Part shown: positions 42,679 through 55,397 of the stretch, one piece after another | Numbering within the stretch: the first letter of the stretch is position 1 | Layout: the number at the start of each line of letters is the position of its first letter | Assembly (NCBI RefSeq): GCF_014126825.1 | Contig: NZ_CP059900.1 | Coordinates: forward strand, 1,936,954-2,000,953 | Direction: 5' to 3' | Length of the DNA: 64,000 nt | Source of the DNA: Tomitella gaofuii | GTDB lineage: Bacteria > Actinomycetota > Actinomycetes > Mycobacteriales > Mycobacteriaceae | The notes under the pieces: model-generated | The model's database searches: none | The model's input: the letters and a program-made list of their open reading frames with translations, nothing else | Told to the model about the DNA's origin: nothing | Program-made: the position numbers and the translations under genes

Positions 42679-45605
42679 CGCCCGTACCGCCTGCGGCCGT
42701 TCCGCGCGGGCTGCACGCGCGGTGGGAGGAGGGCGCGGGGCTGCTGGTGTGGAGCGCCGAGCAGGGGCGCGTGCGGTTCCTCGCGCGCGCACTGGGGCGC
42801 CGATCGCCGCGCCACAGTGTGCGGATGCCGTGGCAGGAGGAGTCTGGGTCCGGCTACGAGGCTCTCGGATTCGCGCCCGCGGCCGCGGCGGACTTCCTCA
42901 CCGCGCTGGGGACGGATTCCGCTGCGGTGCGCCCCGAGGAGACAGGTGAGGACCTGGCATATCTGGCCGCGGTGGTGGCCGGCATCGACCGGTGGGCGGC
43001 CGCGGGCCAGGTGGTCCCGGACCTGCGGCGTGTCGACGAGGAATGGTGGCCCCGATGGGCGCTGGAGTGGAGTGCGGGACAGCGGGCCTGGCGCGCGCAG
43101 TGGGCCGCCGCCATGCCGCCGTCCGTGCGCGGCTCTGGCGCCGAACCGGCCTCGGCGTTCGACGACTTCACCGCGGCGATGACGGACGCGGTGGTACGTC
43201 GGCGCCTCGAGAGCCGGGGCGGGCGTCCGGCTCCGGCGGCGCACCCGCTGCTGGCGGCTCTCGTGGCGGGCGACCCGGTGGCCGAACACGGGGCCGCCGC
43301 GGCCGGCCGGCTCGCAGCTTGGCACGAGGGGGCGCGTTCCGGCGGGTTGCAGCTGGTACTGCGGCTGCTCGAACCCGTGGACGCCGCCGACGTCGCGGGC
43401 GACCACGGCACAGAGGGCCCTGCCACCGGCCCGTCGGCATTCGGCGATGGGCAGGGCGCAGCGCCCCAGGCCGACGGAGGCGACCTGTGGCGCCTCCAGG
43501 TCTGTGTGCGCAGCGAGGATCGGGCCCCGGTGCCCCTGTCGTTGACGCAGGCGGACCGCGATTCGGTGCGGGTGTGCATCGGCGCATTGGAGGAGGCGAT
43601 GCGCGTATACCCGTTGCTGCGCGAGCTTCCCCGAGACCGGGATTCGCTGGACATGCTCATGCCGGAGGCCGCCGTCTCGGATCTGGTGCAGCACGGAGCG
43701 CAGGCGCTGTCCGCCGCGTCGATCACGGTGCTGCTCCCGCGGGCATGGCGGGTGGTGGAGCCCACGGTGCGTGTGCGGGTGTCGTCGCCGGACGTGCCCG
43801 CAGCGCCCGGCGAGGCACGGACCGGCCTGGACCACCTGGTCGAGTTCGACATGGAGGTGGCGCTGGGAGACACGGTGCTGCGGCCCGGCGAGCTCGACGA
43901 ACTGGCACGCCGGAACTCCGACCTGGTCAAGCTGCGCGGCGAATGGGTGCGCGCGGACGGCGCGGCCCTGCGGGACGCCGCGCGCTACCTTTCCGCCCGG
44001 CGGGCGGATCCCGCGACGCTCGCCGCGCTGCTGCGCACGCTGGCGACGGACCCGCCGCCGGTGCCGCTCGGCGCGGTCTCCGCGACCGGGTGGGTCAAGG
44101 CTCTCTTCGGCGAGGAGTCCGCGGCGGACCGGGCGGTGCCGGCGCCGGCCGGCCTGGCGGCGCGGCTGCGCGACTATCAGCTGCGCGGACTGTCGTGGAT
44201 GTCGTACATGGCCGACCTGGGACTGGGGGCGATGCTCGCCGACGACATGGGGCTCGGCAAGACCGTCCAGGTGCTGGCGCTGGAAGTGCGCGCGCGGGAG
44301 CGCGGAGCGCGCCGCCCCACCCTGGTGGTCTGCCCGATGTCCGTGGTCGGCAACTGGGAACGCGAGGCGGCGCGATTCGCGCCCGGTCTGCGGGTGCACG
44401 TGCACCACGGGACCGCGCGCCCGCGCGGCGACGAGCTTGCCGCCCGCGTCGCCGCGTCGGACCTGGTGCTCACCACCTATGCGCTGCTCGCGCGGGACGT
44501 CGAGGAACTGCGCGCGTTGCGGTTCGAGCGGGTGGTGCTCGACGAGGCCCAGCACATCAAGAACGAGCGCACCGCGCAGGCGCGGGCCGCGCGCAAGATC
44601 CAGGCCCGCCACCGGCTGGCGTTGACGGGCACGCCCGTCGAGAACCGGCTGTCCGAGCTGCGGGCGATCCTCGACTTCGTCAACCCCGGCATGCTGGGAA
44701 GCGCGGCCAAGTTCCGCGCCGCGTTCACGGTGCCGATCGAGACCGAGCGCGACCCGCACGCGCTCGACCGGTTGCGCGCGGTGACGGCGCCGTTCGTGCT
44801 CCGACGGGTCAAAACGGACCGGGCCGTCGTCGCCGACCTGCCCGACAAGCAGGAGATGACGGTACGCGTGAACCTGACGGCGGAGCAGGCGACGCTCTAC
44901 CGGGCGGTGCTCGACGACCTCGAGGAGAAGCTGGACGGCGCGAAGGGGATGGCGCGCCGCGGCGCGGTGCTCACGGCGCTGCTGCACCTCAAACAGGTGT
45001 GCAACCACCCCGCGCACTATCTGGGCGACGGATCCGCCCTGATGCGGCGCGGCCGGCATCGCAGCGGCAAGCTGGCCCTCGTGGAGGACGTGGTGGGTGA
45101 TGTGCTGGCGGACGGCGAGAAGATCCTCCTCTTCACGCAGTTCCGCGAGTTCGCCACGATGGTGGGCCCGTGGCTCGCCGGCCGCTTCGGCCTCGGGGAG
45201 GTGCCGGTGCTGCACGGCGGCGTCGCGCGCGGCGCGCGGGAGGCCATGATCGCCGCGTTCCAGTCCGACGGCGGCCCGCAGGTGATGGTGCTCTCGCTCA
45301 AGGCGGGCGGCACCGGGCTCAACCTCACGGCGGCCAACCACGTGGTGCATCTGGACAGGTGGTGGAACCCGGCGGTGGAGGACCAGGCCACCGACAGGGC
45401 GTTCCGCATCGGGCAGACCCGTGACGTGCAGGTGCGCAAGCTGGTGGCGGTGGGGACGCTGGAGGAGCGGATCGACGAGCTCCTGGCGGGCAAGAGCGAG
45501 CTGGCCCAGCTGAGCGTGCGCGGCGGCGAGTCGTGGGTCACCGAGCTCGACGACAAGGCCCTGCACATCCTGGTGGCACTGGGCGAGGAGGCGCAGGGGG
45601 AATGA
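42675..45605 (+). CDS. helZ: SNF2-family helicase/translocase (HelZ/HepA-like)
   Basis: 976 residues. N-terminal half (to about 480) is the actinobacterial bacterial-SNF2 region; the ATPase half has Walker A DDMGLGKT (K529), TLVVCPMSVVGNWEREA, DEAQ box (623-626), LTGTPVENRLSELRAILDFVNPG, and the helicase C part with LSLKAGGTGLNLTAANHVVHLDRWWNP and RIGQTRDVQVRKLV. It moves on double-stranded nucleic acid without classical unwinding; its cellular job is not known. The start GTG 42675 overlaps the VWA gene; the stop overlaps the SWIM gene (ATGA). M. tuberculosis Rv2101 is the homologue, also next to a SWIM gene. Confidence 0.92.
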   Translation: MTPVPPAAVPRGLHARWEEGAGLLVWSAEQGRVRFLARALGRRSPRHSVRMPWQEESGSGYEALGFAPAAAADFLTALGTDSAAVRPEETGEDLAYLAAVVAGIDRWAAAGQVVPDLRRVDEEWWPRWALEWSAGQRAWRAQWAAAMPPSVRGSGAEPASAFDDFTAAMTDAVVRRRLESRGGRPAPAAHPLLAALVAGDPVAEHGAAAAGRLAAWHEGARSGGLQLVLRLLEPVDAADVAGDHGTEGPATGPSAFGDGQGAAPQADGGDLWRLQVCVRSEDRAPVPLSLTQADRDSVRVCIGALEEAMRVYPLLRELPRDRDSLDMLMPEAAVSDLVQHGAQALSAASITVLLPRAWRVVEPTVRVRVSSPDVPAAPGEARTGLDHLVEFDMEVALGDTVLRPGELDELARRNSDLVKLRGEWVRADGAALRDAARYLSARRADPATLAALLRTLATDPPPVPLGAVSATGWVKALFGEESAADRAVPAPAGLAARLRDYQLRGLSWMSYMADLGLGAMLADDMGLGKTVQVLALEVRARERGARRPTLVVCPMSVVGNWEREAARFAPGLRVHVHHGTARPRGDELAARVAASDLVLTTYALLARDVEELRALRFERVVLDEAQHIKNERTAQARAARKIQARHRLALTGTPVENRLSELRAILDFVNPGMLGSAAKFRAAFTVPIETERDPHALDRLRAVTAPFVLRRVKTDRAVVADLPDKQEMTVRVNLTAEQATLYRAVLDDLEEKLDGAKGMARRGAVLTALLHLKQVCNHPAHYLGDGSALMRRGRHRSGKLALVEDVVGDVLADGEKILLFTQFREFATMVGPWLAGRFGLGEVPVLHGGVARGAREAMIAAFQSDGGPQVMVLSLKAGGTGLNLTAANHVVHLDRWWNPAVEDQATDRAFRIGQTRDVQVRKLVAVGTLEERIDELLAGKSELAQLSVRGGESWVTELDDKALHILVALGEEAQGE

Positions 45606-46354
45606 GCCCACGTCGCATACCGCCGCGCGGACCGGGTCTGGTGCTGCGCTCCGCCGGCGGCACGGGGTGGGGCGGACGCCTCGCCCGCACGGTCGAGCGG
45701 ATCGTCGACGCCGACGTCCTGCGCCGTGGCCGGACGGTGGCGCGCTCAGGCCAGGTGCTTTCGCTGCAGGTCACGCCGGGCGCCGTGCGCGGGGTGGTGC
45801 AGGGTTCGCAGCCGGACCCGTTCGAGACGGTGTGCGCCGTACGGGAGCTGGACGGCTACGACCGTGCGGAGATCGTCGCACAAGTGCGTGCGGAGCCGGG
45901 AATCCTCACTGCGCTGGCCTCGGGGGAGGTGACGGAGTCGCTGGCGGAGCGGCTGCTGCCGGCGGATTCCGCGGACCTCGACTTCGACTGCAGCTGCCCG
46001 GACTACAGCTGGCCGTGCAAACACGGTGCGGCGCTGCTGCTGCTGACCGCGCAAGAGGTGGGGGTGCGTCCGCTGCAGATCCTCGCCTGGCGCGGGCTGA
46101 CGGTGGACTCGCTGGTGGAAGCCGTCGCCGCGGCGACGGACGAGGAGCCGACCACCGCGGCTGCCGCCGGCGACGACCCGTTCGCGGTGCGCGGAACGCT
46201 GCCGCCGATGCCCGGGCCTGACGCGGGCGCGGGGCCGGCCGTCGACCGGCTGGACACGGCGCGCCTGCGTGCCGCTCTGCGTTTGTGGGGGGCGGACACG
46301 TCCTGCGCAGAACGGGACCTGCGCGCCCTGTATCAGAGGTTCATGGCCGACTGA
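45602..46354 (+). CDS. SWIM zinc-finger protein
   Basis: 250 residues. SWIM motif FDCSCPDYSWPCKHG with C130, C132, C139 and H141 (CxCx6CxH), a small zinc-binding domain for DNA or protein contact. The N-terminal part includes RGRTVARSGQVLSLQVTPGAVRGVVQGSQPDP, typical of SWIM proteins partnered with SNF2 helicases. C-terminal region ends in a helical LRLWGADTSCAERDLRALY. Start ATG 45602 overlaps the helicase stop by four bases. It very likely works in one complex with the SNF2 protein; homologue Rv2102. Confidence 0.9.
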   Translation: MSPRRIPPRGPGLVLRSAGGTGWGGRLARTVERIVDADVLRRGRTVARSGQVLSLQVTPGAVRGVVQGSQPDPFETVCAVRELDGYDRAEIVAQVRAEPGILTALASGEVTESLAERLLPADSADLDFDCSCPDYSWPCKHGAALLLLTAQEVGVRPLQILAWRGLTVDSLVEAVAAATDEEPTTAAAAGDDPFAVRGTLPPMPGPDAGAGPAVDRLDTARLRAALRLWGADTSCAERDLRALYQRFMAD

Positions 46355-46562
46355 GGAGCGGCAGGGAGCTCCGGGGTGCTGTGCGCGTGTCGGGACGGCC
46401 GTTCCAGTATGCGGGACCCTGCCTGCCGGTTCGGCGTGCGGCTATGGTCACAATGGCAGGAGCGGATGCGGGCGAAGCGCCCGGATCCCGGCACTCGGCT
46501 TCGGGAACCCGGCAGCGTGAGGCCCTTCGACGAGGCCCGGAACGGGACGACGAGGACGCGAG

Positions 46563-47651
46563 GTGGCATTGATGCAGGCAGGGCAGGATACAAGCGCAGG
46601 CGGGAACCCTGTGCGCGAGAACGGCGGTCCGGAGACCGGGCGTGCGGGCGCCGGTGCGGTGGACCTGGGCGACGGAGTGTGGCAGCTCGCTGTCCCGTTC
46701 CCCAATCCGCTCAAGGACACGCTGGTCTATGCGATGGAGTCGCCCGGCGGACTGATCCTGGTCGACGCCGGCTGGGACGGCGACCAGTCGTGGGCGGGGC
46801 TCACCTCGGCCGTCGAAGCGACCGGCTACGCCATGTCCGACATCGAAGGGGTCGTACTCACCCACTTCCACCCGGATCACACGGGCCTGTGCGGACGGGT
46901 GCGAGAGGCCTCGGGTGCGTGGATCGCGATGCACGACAGCGACTTCCACACATTCGATCTGATGACCGGCAGCCGCGACGCGGCCTGGCTGGACGAGCAG
47001 ACGGCCAACCTGCGCGCGGCGGGCGCATCGGAGGCGGATCTCGATGCGTTCCGGGAGGGATCCGAGACCGCGCCGCCCACCACGCGCGCGTCCCGGCCGG
47101 ACCGATTGCTGGCGGACGACGAGAAGATCCCGCTGGTGGGCAGGTCGCTGCGCACCGTGTGGACCCCCGGCCACACTCCCGGGCACGTGTGCTTCGCCCT
47201 CGACTCCGCCGGCATGGTGTTCACCGGCGACCACGTCCTGCAGAAGACGACGCCGCACGTGGGCAACTTCGTCTTCCCGCTCGAGGAGCGCGACGCGCTG
47301 GACGAGTTCATGCGATCGCAGCGCAGGATCGCCGCGATGGGGATCACCCGCGCGTACGGTGCGCACGGGACGCCGATCGCCGACCTGGCCGGCCGTTCCG
47401 CGCAGCTCCTCGCACATCACGAGGAACGGCTGGACGACCTGTGCCGCGACCTCGAGGACGGTGCGCTGACGTTGTGGCAGATCGCCGCGCGGATGCAGTG
47501 GTACCGGCCCTGGGATGAACTTCCCGTGATGGGCAAGCAGATGGCGCTGTCCGAGGCCGCAGCGCACCTGAGGTACCTGGTCGGCAAGGGCCGCGTCGTG
47601 CGGCTGCCGGAATCCGACCCGGCCCGGTTCGGCAACGCCGGCCGCGGGTAG
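46563..47651 (+). CDS. Metallo-beta-lactamase-fold hydrolase
   Basis: 362 residues. MBL fold with the metal motif THFHPDHTG (H101, H103, D105, H106), then WTPGHTPGHVCF, FTGDHVL and, near the C-terminal part, AYGAHG; a set fit for two metal ions. A C-terminal helical extension (about 285-360) resembles the winged-helix tail of lactonase/thioesterase-like members such as LACTB2. Substrate unknown. The start is GTG 46563, or ATG 46572 which has AGGTGG at five bases; the difference is three residues. Convergent with the PAP2 gene, ten bases apart. Confidence 0.85.
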   Translation: MALMQAGQDTSAGGNPVRENGGPETGRAGAGAVDLGDGVWQLAVPFPNPLKDTLVYAMESPGGLILVDAGWDGDQSWAGLTSAVEATGYAMSDIEGVVLTHFHPDHTGLCGRVREASGAWIAMHDSDFHTFDLMTGSRDAAWLDEQTANLRAAGASEADLDAFREGSETAPPTTRASRPDRLLADDEKIPLVGRSLRTVWTPGHTPGHVCFALDSAGMVFTGDHVLQKTTPHVGNFVFPLEERDALDEFMRSQRRIAAMGITRAYGAHGTPIADLAGRSAQLLAHHEERLDDLCRDLEDGALTLWQIAARMQWYRPWDELPVMGKQMALSEAAAHLRYLVGKGRVVRLPESDPARFGNAGRG

Positions 47652-47661
47652 ACCGCGTCGC

Positions 47662-48485
47662 CTAGACCGCTCGGCGGTCCCGGGCGGGAGCCGCCGCGGC
47701 GGCGTCCTCGTCGACCGCGGGCATCGCACCTCCGAGGACCTTCGGGGGCGGCGGCCCGCGGCTGCGGTTTCGTCCGGTACGGGCGGGATGGGGCGCGGTG
47801 GGCGTGGCGCGACGGCCTCGCCGGGCCCCGCGAGCGCCGGGTGCCGGCGGAGTACGAGGGGGATCGCGGCGTTCCAGATTCCGCAGAACGCCACGATCGC
47901 CGCCGACGCGGCGAACACCGCGCCGACCGTGTCGGTGAGGTAGTGGGCGCCCGCGATGACGCGGGCGAACATCACCAGCAGCACCAGCAGCACGCCCGCG
48001 GTGGCGATGGTGTCGCGCCGATCGGTGCGCCGGGCCAGGAAGAACGCGGCGAAGACAAGGGACACGGCGAGCGCGGTGTGGCCGCTGGGGTACGAGGGGC
48101 CGTCGGCCGCGTCGAACGGCGGACGCGGGCGGTCGAACACGTACTTGAGCACCATCACGCACGCCCACCCGACGCCGACGGTGAGGACGGTGGCCAGCGC
48201 CGCGAGCCGTCGGCCTCGCAGGACGAGTGCGGCGGCCCAGACGCAGAGCACCGCCAGGCCCGTCACGGACGAGAATCCGACGGTGACGATCGACACCGCA
48301 GCGTGGACCCACCCCGAGTCCAGCGCATGCAACCCGGCCGAGACGGCGTCGTCGCGTGCGGAGAGCGCGTCGGCCGCCGTGACGACCACCCCGAGAACGA
48401 GCGAGGCGGCGAGCAGGGCCAGGGAGACCGCCGGCCACGCGCGGATCTTCGGCAGGGAGCAGATGCTGCGGGTATCTACTGGCAC
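47662..48485 (-). CDS. PAP2-family membrane phosphatase, with apparent one-base frameshift near the 3' end
   Basis: About 274 residues after correction. Six hydrophobic segments and the three phosphatase motifs: KYVFDRPRPP (K114, R119), PSYPSGHTA (PSGH 133-136) and ARVIAGAHYLTDTVGA. It removes phosphate from lipid or isoprenoid phosphates at the membrane. Start GTG 48485. In the given sequence the frame passes the natural end and stays open, antisense to the next gene, until 46341. One extra C in the C5 run (G5 on the plus strand, 47744-47748) restores a tail ...RRPPKVLGGAMPAVDED... that ends in TAG at 47662, ten bases from the convergent gene. Sequencing error or real slippage cannot be told apart here. 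Confidence 0.8.
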
Positions 48486-48649
48486 ACGACGATTCTGCAC
48501 GTTCCCGCGCGTCGGCGTCGGCGGCGGAGCCCGGGGGCGCACCGCGCACCGGGGCAAGAGTCGAAAAAAGGCCGGGGGACGTGGTCTGTCCCTCCGGCCG
48601 ATCGCGGTGGCAGGCCTTGTGCACGCTGTGGTGCGCACGACCGTCAGAG

Positions 48650-48721
48650 TGCCCCCGGCAGGATTCGAACCTGCGCACCCGCCTCCGGAGGGCGGTGCTC
48701 TATCCCCTGAGCTACGGGGGC
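48650..48721 (-). tRNA. tRNA-Arg (anticodon CCG)
   Basis: The minus strand reads GCCCCCGTAGCTCAGGGGAT..., a 72-base cloverleaf. Acceptor stem GCCCCCG/CGGGGGC, D-loop with AGGGGATAGAGC, anticodon arm CCGCC-CTCCGGA-GGCGG with anticodon CCG reading CGG, T-arm CAGG-TTCGAAT-CCTG and discriminator A. CCA is not encoded. It is divergent from argS, the gene for its own synthetase. Confidence 0.96.
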
Positions 48722-48891
48722 GCGCCCGCGAAAAGTCAGGCGTGCCGTTCGGCAGAAACGACACTAGCGCATTGCCTGCCGGATCCGAAAACCGGCGGGC
48801 CGACGGGGCGCCCTGCGGCCCGGCCGCGCCCGGCGCGGGAGGCACTGCGATGCGGAGCGGTGGCGGATGCGGCGCCGCGGCGGCCAGGCAA

Positions 48892-48908
48892 TAGGATGGG
48901 CGTCTGTG
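48892..48908 (+). promoter_or_regulatory. argS -10 element next to its start codon
   Basis: TAGGAT (48892-48897) fits TANNNT and puts the start of transcription at about 48904, two bases before GTG 48906. No ribosome site lies between. A near-leaderless message is likely. Confidence 0.45.
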
Positions 48909-50558
48909 ACTCCCGCCGATCTCGCAGAACTCGTCCGCGCCACCACGCTGAAGGTCCTCGCCGCCGCCGGCCTGGACGTGTCCTTCGTCCCTGCGACCCT
49001 GTCGGTGGAGCGTCCCCGCAATCCGGAACACGGCGACTACGCCAGCAACATCGCCATGCAGATCGCCAAGAAGGTCGGCCGCCCGCCGCGTGCGCTGGCC
49101 GAGTCGATCGTCGCGGAACTCGCCGCCGCGGACGGGATTGCAGCGGCCGAGATCGCCGGCCCCGGGTTCATCAACATCCGGTTGGGGGCAGCCGCGCAGG
49201 GCGCGATCGTGGAGAGAGTGCTCGAGCAGCAGGCCGGCTACGGTACGGGCCGCGCGCTGGCGGGCAGCCGGATCAATCTGGAGTTCGTCTCGGCCAACCC
49301 CACCGGTCCGATCCACCTCGGCGGCACCCGATGGGCCGCGGTGGGCGACGCCCTCGGGCGCGTCCTCACAGCCCAGGGGGCCGAGGTCACCCGCGAGTAC
49401 TACTTCAACGATCACGGTGCGCAGATCGACCGGTTCACCGATTCGCTCGTCGCGGCGGCCACCGGCGCGCCGACGCCCGAGAACGGCTACGCGGGGCAGT
49501 ACATCTCCCAGATCGCCGGCGACGTGCTCGAGCGCCGCCCCGACGCGCTGTCGTTGCCGGAGGCCGAACGGGCCGAGGTGTTCCGCGCTGTCGGCGTCGA
49601 GCTGATGTTCGCGCATATCAAGCGCACCCTGTCGGAGTTCGGCACGGAGTTCGACGTCTACTTCCATGAGAACTCGCTGTTCGATTCGGGCGCCGTGGAC
49701 CGCTCGGTCGAAGAGCTCAAGGAGTCCGGGAACCTCTACGAGGCGGACGGCGCGTGGTGGCTGCGCAGCAGCGACTACGGGGACGACAAGGACCGCGTCG
49801 TCATCAAAAGCGACGGTCATGCGGCCTACATCGCCGGTGACATCGCGTACTTGCAGGACAAGCGGGCCCGCGGGTTCGACCTGTGCATCTACATGCTCGG
49901 TGCCGACCATCACGGATACGTCGGCCGGCTCAAGGCGGTGGCCGCGGCGTTCGGCGATGACCCGGCCACGGTGGAGGTGCTGATCGGCCAGATGGTCAAC
50001 CTCGTCCGTGACGGCGCCGCGGTGAAGATGAGCAAGCGTGCGGGCACGGTGATCACGCTCGACGACCTCGTCGATGCCATCGGCGTCGACGCGGCCCGCT
50101 ATGCGCTCATCCGCTCGTCCGTCGACCAGTCCATCGACATCGACCTGGAACTGTGGGCGAGCAGCAGCAGCGAGAATCCGGTCTACTACGTGCAGTATGC
50201 GCACGCGCGCCTGTGTTCGTTGGCGCGCAATGCGGCCGACCTCGGCGTCACCGCCGACAGTGCGCGGCCGGGCCTGCTCGACCATCCCCGCGAGGGTGAC
50301 CTCATCCGCACGATCGGCGAGTTCCCGCGCGTCGTCGCCACCGCGGCGGAGCTGCGTGAGCCCCACCGTGTGGCGCGCTACCTCGAGGAGCTGGCCGGCA
50401 CGTATCACCGCTTCTACGACTCGTGCCGGGTTCTGCCGCGCGGAGACGAGGAGGCCACGGACGTGCACGCGGCCCGGCTGGCGCTGTGCGACGCGGCCCG
50501 GCAGGTGGTGGCCAACGGGCTCGGACTGCTCGGCGTGACGGCCCCGGAGAAGATGTGA
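48906..50558 (+). CDS. argS: Arginyl-tRNA synthetase
   Basis: 550 residues, the same length as the mycobacterial enzyme. Charges tRNA-Arg with arginine. Seen: N-terminal Add-1 domain ([19 protein letters not shown]), class I HIGH-like [37 protein letters not shown] as VKMSKRAGT and the DALR anticodon-binding domain ending [10 protein letters not shown]. Start GTG 48906; upstream open frame discarded. First gene of the argS-lysA-hom-thrC-thrB run; lysA begins 26 bases after the stop. Confidence 0.96.
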   Translation: MTPADLAELVRATTLKVLAAAGLDVSFVPATLSVERPRNPEHGDYASNIAMQIAKKVGRPPRALAESIVAELAAADGIAAAEIAGPGFINIRLGAAAQGAIVERVLEQQAGYGTGRALAGSRINLEFVSANPTGPIHLGGTRWAAVGDALGRVLTAQGAEVTREYYFNDHGAQIDRFTDSLVAAATGAPTPENGYAGQYISQIAGDVLERRPDALSLPEAERAEVFRAVGVELMFAHIKRTLSEFGTEFDVYFHENSLFDSGAVDRSVEELKESGNLYEADGAWWLRSSDYGDDKDRVVIKSDGHAAYIAGDIAYLQDKRARGFDLCIYMLGADHHGYVGRLKAVAAAFGDDPATVEVLIGQMVNLVRDGAAVKMSKRAGTVITLDDLVDAIGVDAARYALIRSSVDQSIDIDLELWASSSSENPVYYVQYAHARLCSLARNAADLGVTADSARPGLLDHPREGDLIRTIGEFPRVVATAAELREPHRVARYLEELAGTYHRFYDSCRVLPRGDEEATDVHAARLALCDAARQVVANGLGLLGVTAPEKM

Positions 50559-50584
50559 ACGCGCACCCGGCCGGAGAGGGACAC

Positions 50585-51970
50585 GTGGAACCAGCGCATG
50601 CGGACGGGTTGCCCGAACGCCCCGCGAGCCCGGAGGAGACCGGGCGGATTCCGGAGAAGGTGTGGCCGCGCGGCTGCGCGCGTGGCGAGGACGGCGAGGT
50701 CCGGCTGGCGGGGGCCCCGGTGACGGGGCTCGCGGCCGAGTTCGGCACCCCGCTGTTCGTCGTCGACGAGGACGACTTCCGGGGCCGCTGCCGGGAGATG
50801 GCCGCTGCGTTCGGCGGCGCTGCGAACGTGCACTACGCGTCGAAGGCGTTTCTGTCTGCGGAGATCGCGCGATGGGTGGCCGATGAGGGCCTGTCGCTGG
50901 ACGTCGCTTCCGGCGGCGAGCTGGCCGTGGCCCTGCACGGCGGTTTTCCGGCGGGCCGCATCGCCATGCACGGCAACAACAAGTCCGTGCAGGAGCTCAC
51001 GGCGGCGGTCGAGGCCGGCGTGGGGCATGTCGTCGTCGATTCGATGCAGGAGATCGCACGGCTCGACGACGTGGCGGCGCAGGCGGGCGTGGTGCAGGAC
51101 GTCCTGGTGCGCGTGACCGTGGGCGTGGAGGCGCATACCCACGAGTTCATCGCCACCGCCCACGAGGATCAGAAGTTCGGTTTCTCGCTGTCCTCGGGGG
51201 ACGTGATGGCCGCCGTGCGCGCGGTGTTCGCGTCGGGAAACCTCCGCCTGGTGGGGCTGCACAGCCACATCGGTTCGCAGATCTTCGAGATCGACGGTTT
51301 CGAACTCGCCGCGCACCGGGTGATCGGGCTGCTCGGCAGGATCGTCGAGGAGTTCGGTGTGGAGCGCACCCGCGGGCTCGACACCGTCGACCTGGGCGGA
51401 GGCCTGGGCATCGCGTACACGCCTGCCGAGGATCCGCCGCCGGTGGCCGAGCTCGCCGCCAAGCTGACGGGGATCGTCGCGTCGGAGGCCGTAGCGGCGG
51501 GCGTCCCCGCCCCCCGTCTCACCGTCGAGCCGGGCCGGGCGATCGCGGGGCCGGGTACGGTTACGCTGTACGAGGTCGGCACGGTCAAACCGGTCACGGT
51601 TGGATCCGGTGCGCAACGCCGTTACATCAGCGTCGACGGCGGCATGAGCGACAACATCCGCACCGCCCTGTACGACGCCGAGTACGACGTGCGCCTCGTC
51701 TCGCGTGCTTCGACGGCCGAGCCCGCCGTCTCCCGCGTCGTGGGCAAGCACTGCGAGTCCGGGGACATCGTGGTGCGCAACGCGTGGCTGCCGGACGACC
51801 TCGCACCCGGCGACCTGCTCGGCGTCGCGGCGACGGGCGCTTACTGTTATTCGATGTCCAGCCGGTACAACTTGATCACCCGCCCCGCGGTGGTGGCTGT
51901 ACGCGGTGGTGCGGCGCGGCTGATCCTGCGCCGGGAAACCGTGGACGACCTGCTCAGCTTGGAGGTGTAA
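50585..51970 (+). CDS. lysA: Diaminopimelate decarboxylase
   Basis: 461 residues. Last step of lysine synthesis: removes CO2 from meso-diaminopimelate, with PLP on K87 (NVHYASKAF). Further blocks: [53 protein letters not shown], and the C-terminal [14 protein letters not shown]. The start GTG 50585 has GAGAGGGA before it; a GTG at 50555 overlapping the argS stop would add ten residues. hom follows after three bases. Because diaminopimelate is also a wall component, this enzyme stands at the branch between lysine and peptidoglycan. Confidence 0.95.
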   Translation: MEPAHADGLPERPASPEETGRIPEKVWPRGCARGEDGEVRLAGAPVTGLAAEFGTPLFVVDEDDFRGRCREMAAAFGGAANVHYASKAFLSAEIARWVADEGLSLDVASGGELAVALHGGFPAGRIAMHGNNKSVQELTAAVEAGVGHVVVDSMQEIARLDDVAAQAGVVQDVLVRVTVGVEAHTHEFIATAHEDQKFGFSLSSGDVMAAVRAVFASGNLRLVGLHSHIGSQIFEIDGFELAAHRVIGLLGRIVEEFGVERTRGLDTVDLGGGLGIAYTPAEDPPPVAELAAKLTGIVASEAVAAGVPAPRLTVEPGRAIAGPGTVTLYEVGTVKPVTVGSGAQRRYISVDGGMSDNIRTALYDAEYDVRLVSRASTAEPAVSRVVGKHCESGDIVVRNAWLPDDLAPGDLLGVAATGAYCYSMSSRYNLITRPAVVAVRGGAARLILRRETVDDLLSLEV

Positions 51971-51973
51971 CTG

Positions 51974-55325
<3,352 letters not shown>

Positions 55326-55337
55326 CGGCGCCGGATG

Positions 55338-55382
55338 CCGCTGCGGCCCCGCACCCCGTGGGGGAGTGCGGGGCCGCAGCGG
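55338..55382. terminator. Bidirectional terminator between thrB and fadD
   Basis: CCGCTGCGGCCCCGCA (55338-55353) pairs perfectly with 55367-55382; inside the loop CCCC and GGGG can add four pairs. It lies in the 72-base gap between convergent genes. Confidence 0.8.
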
Positions 55383-55397
55383 TTCGGCCGCGCCGCG

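Noticed and set aside
42609-45611. Minus-strand open frame of 1000 codons opposite the SNF2 helicase
   Set aside because: No domain, no ribosome site, and a composition (Arg, His, Ala, Gly) expected from the opposite strand of a high-GC gene. The plus-strand helicase has all motifs.
46341-50468. Minus-strand open frame of 1375 codons
   Set aside because: It runs antisense through argS, across the tRNA region and the metallo-hydrolase gene. Only the PAP2 part (48485 to about 47744) looks like protein; the rest is low-complexity Arg/His/Gly typical of GC-rich antisense frames.
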